DNA of 64,000 nucleotides from Acidaminococcus fermentans DSM 20731. GTDB taxonomy: Bacteria; Bacillota; Negativicutes; Acidaminococcales; Acidaminococcaceae. How positions within the stretch are numbered: the stretch's first letter is position 1; each line of letters opens with the position of its first letter. Below, piece by piece: positions 63,929 to 64,000 of this stretch. A program made the translations under genes and the position numbers. The stretch covers positions 930,001 through 994,000 of the forward strand of contig NC_013740.1 in NCBI RefSeq assembly GCF_000025305.1, in the 5' to 3' direction. The notes beneath the pieces were generated by a model. It saw only the letters and a program-made list of their open reading frames with translations. It did no database searches and had not been told where the DNA came from.

Positions 63929-64000
63929 TCAGGCATCCTGGTACAGTTTGGAGACTACATCTTTGCAGAAGGTCATCTGATCCTGGATCAGTTTGCCCAG
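63929..64000 (-). CDS. tctC: Substrate-binding protein TctC, C-terminal fragment
   Basis: The window ends inside this gene; only 23 codons and the stop are present, reading LGKLIQDQMTFCKDVVSKLYQDA. An amphipathic C-terminal helix fits the end of the Bug/TctC family, and the position upstream of tctB and tctA on the same strand supports this. The identity rests mainly on context. Confidence 0.55.
   Translation of the reverse strand: MGKLIQDQMTFCKDVVSKLYQDA

Noticed and set aside
1-64000. tRNA genes, insertion sequences, prophage genes
   Set aside because: No cloverleaf-like sequence, transposase, integrase or phage structural motif was seen on either strand by eye; a dedicated tRNA scan was not possible.

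Overview
The window reads as a chromosome segment of a GC-rich, diderm Firmicute: a member of the Negativicutes, most likely Acidaminococcaceae (Acidaminococcus-like). This is inferred from gene content. Firmicute gene order (YlbF-MurB; Asp23-AmaP-DUF2273-NusB-TsaD-like-XseA-XseB-IspA-Dxs-TlyA-NadK-ArgR-RecN-Nudix; SpoVS; HPr-EI) sits beside a predicted outer-membrane beta-barrel protein ending in phenylalanine (45606-46739) and exported scavenging enzymes. There is no phage, insertion sequence, CRISPR array or tRNA.

Layout. 1-5.2 kb: tail of a DUF1848 gene, a GNAT acetyltransferase, a 43-bp tandem palindrome array and a 1451-residue GGDEF/EAL protein. 5.3-9.9 kb: thiazole salvage (thiW, thiM) behind a probable TPP riboswitch, then an AbgT transporter with an amidohydrolase. 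10-13.4 kb: an old-yellow-enzyme reductase, a 26-codon gene with its own promoter and terminator, a C69 dipeptidase and an ArsR regulator. 13.4-18.6 kb: HPr and enzyme I, a kinase-fold protein, TrmK, a NIF3 protein and an HD exoribonuclease. 18.6-25.4 kb: RNase P RNA, thioredoxin, a glycosyltransferase, a c-di-AMP riboswitch with an NlpC/P60 hydrolase, a DtxR-type regulator, and a two-component system with a VanX-like dipeptidase. 25.5-31.5 kb: YlbF, MurB, an EamA exporter, a VOC protein, a zinc-ribbon MscL, TyrS and an acyl-CoA synthetase-like enzyme. 31.7-35.4 kb: a degenerate sensor, a NarL-type kinase and a LuxR regulator. 35.7-46.7 kb: an envelope-oriented stretch with periplasmic nucleoside hydrolase and 5'-nucleotidase, a lipoprotein, an SPFH/zinc-ribbon/TPM operon, three exported proteins of unknown function and the porin. 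47-58.4 kb: the housekeeping operon. 58.6-64 kb: SpoVS, a NitT/TauT-type ABC operon headed by a TM1266-like regulator, and a TctCBA transporter cut by the window end.

The most unusual signal is between genes. At least eight loci carry runs of 7-bp repeats of the form NNNTGAC (or its complement GTCANNN). Several are joined by a conserved linker to a hairpin, and one run encodes the C-terminus of an ABC ATPase. A second family has three successive hairpins whose stems differ between its two copies while the linkers are conserved. A third is a GTAGGGGC-type palindrome, tandem at 679-880. A palindrome CTGTACTTTAGTACAG occurs at a fixed position in two promoters. These recurring elements, the 26-codon gene and the riboswitch that abuts its start codon are the best candidates for undescribed biology. 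All functional calls rest on reading motifs by eye; no database search was run.
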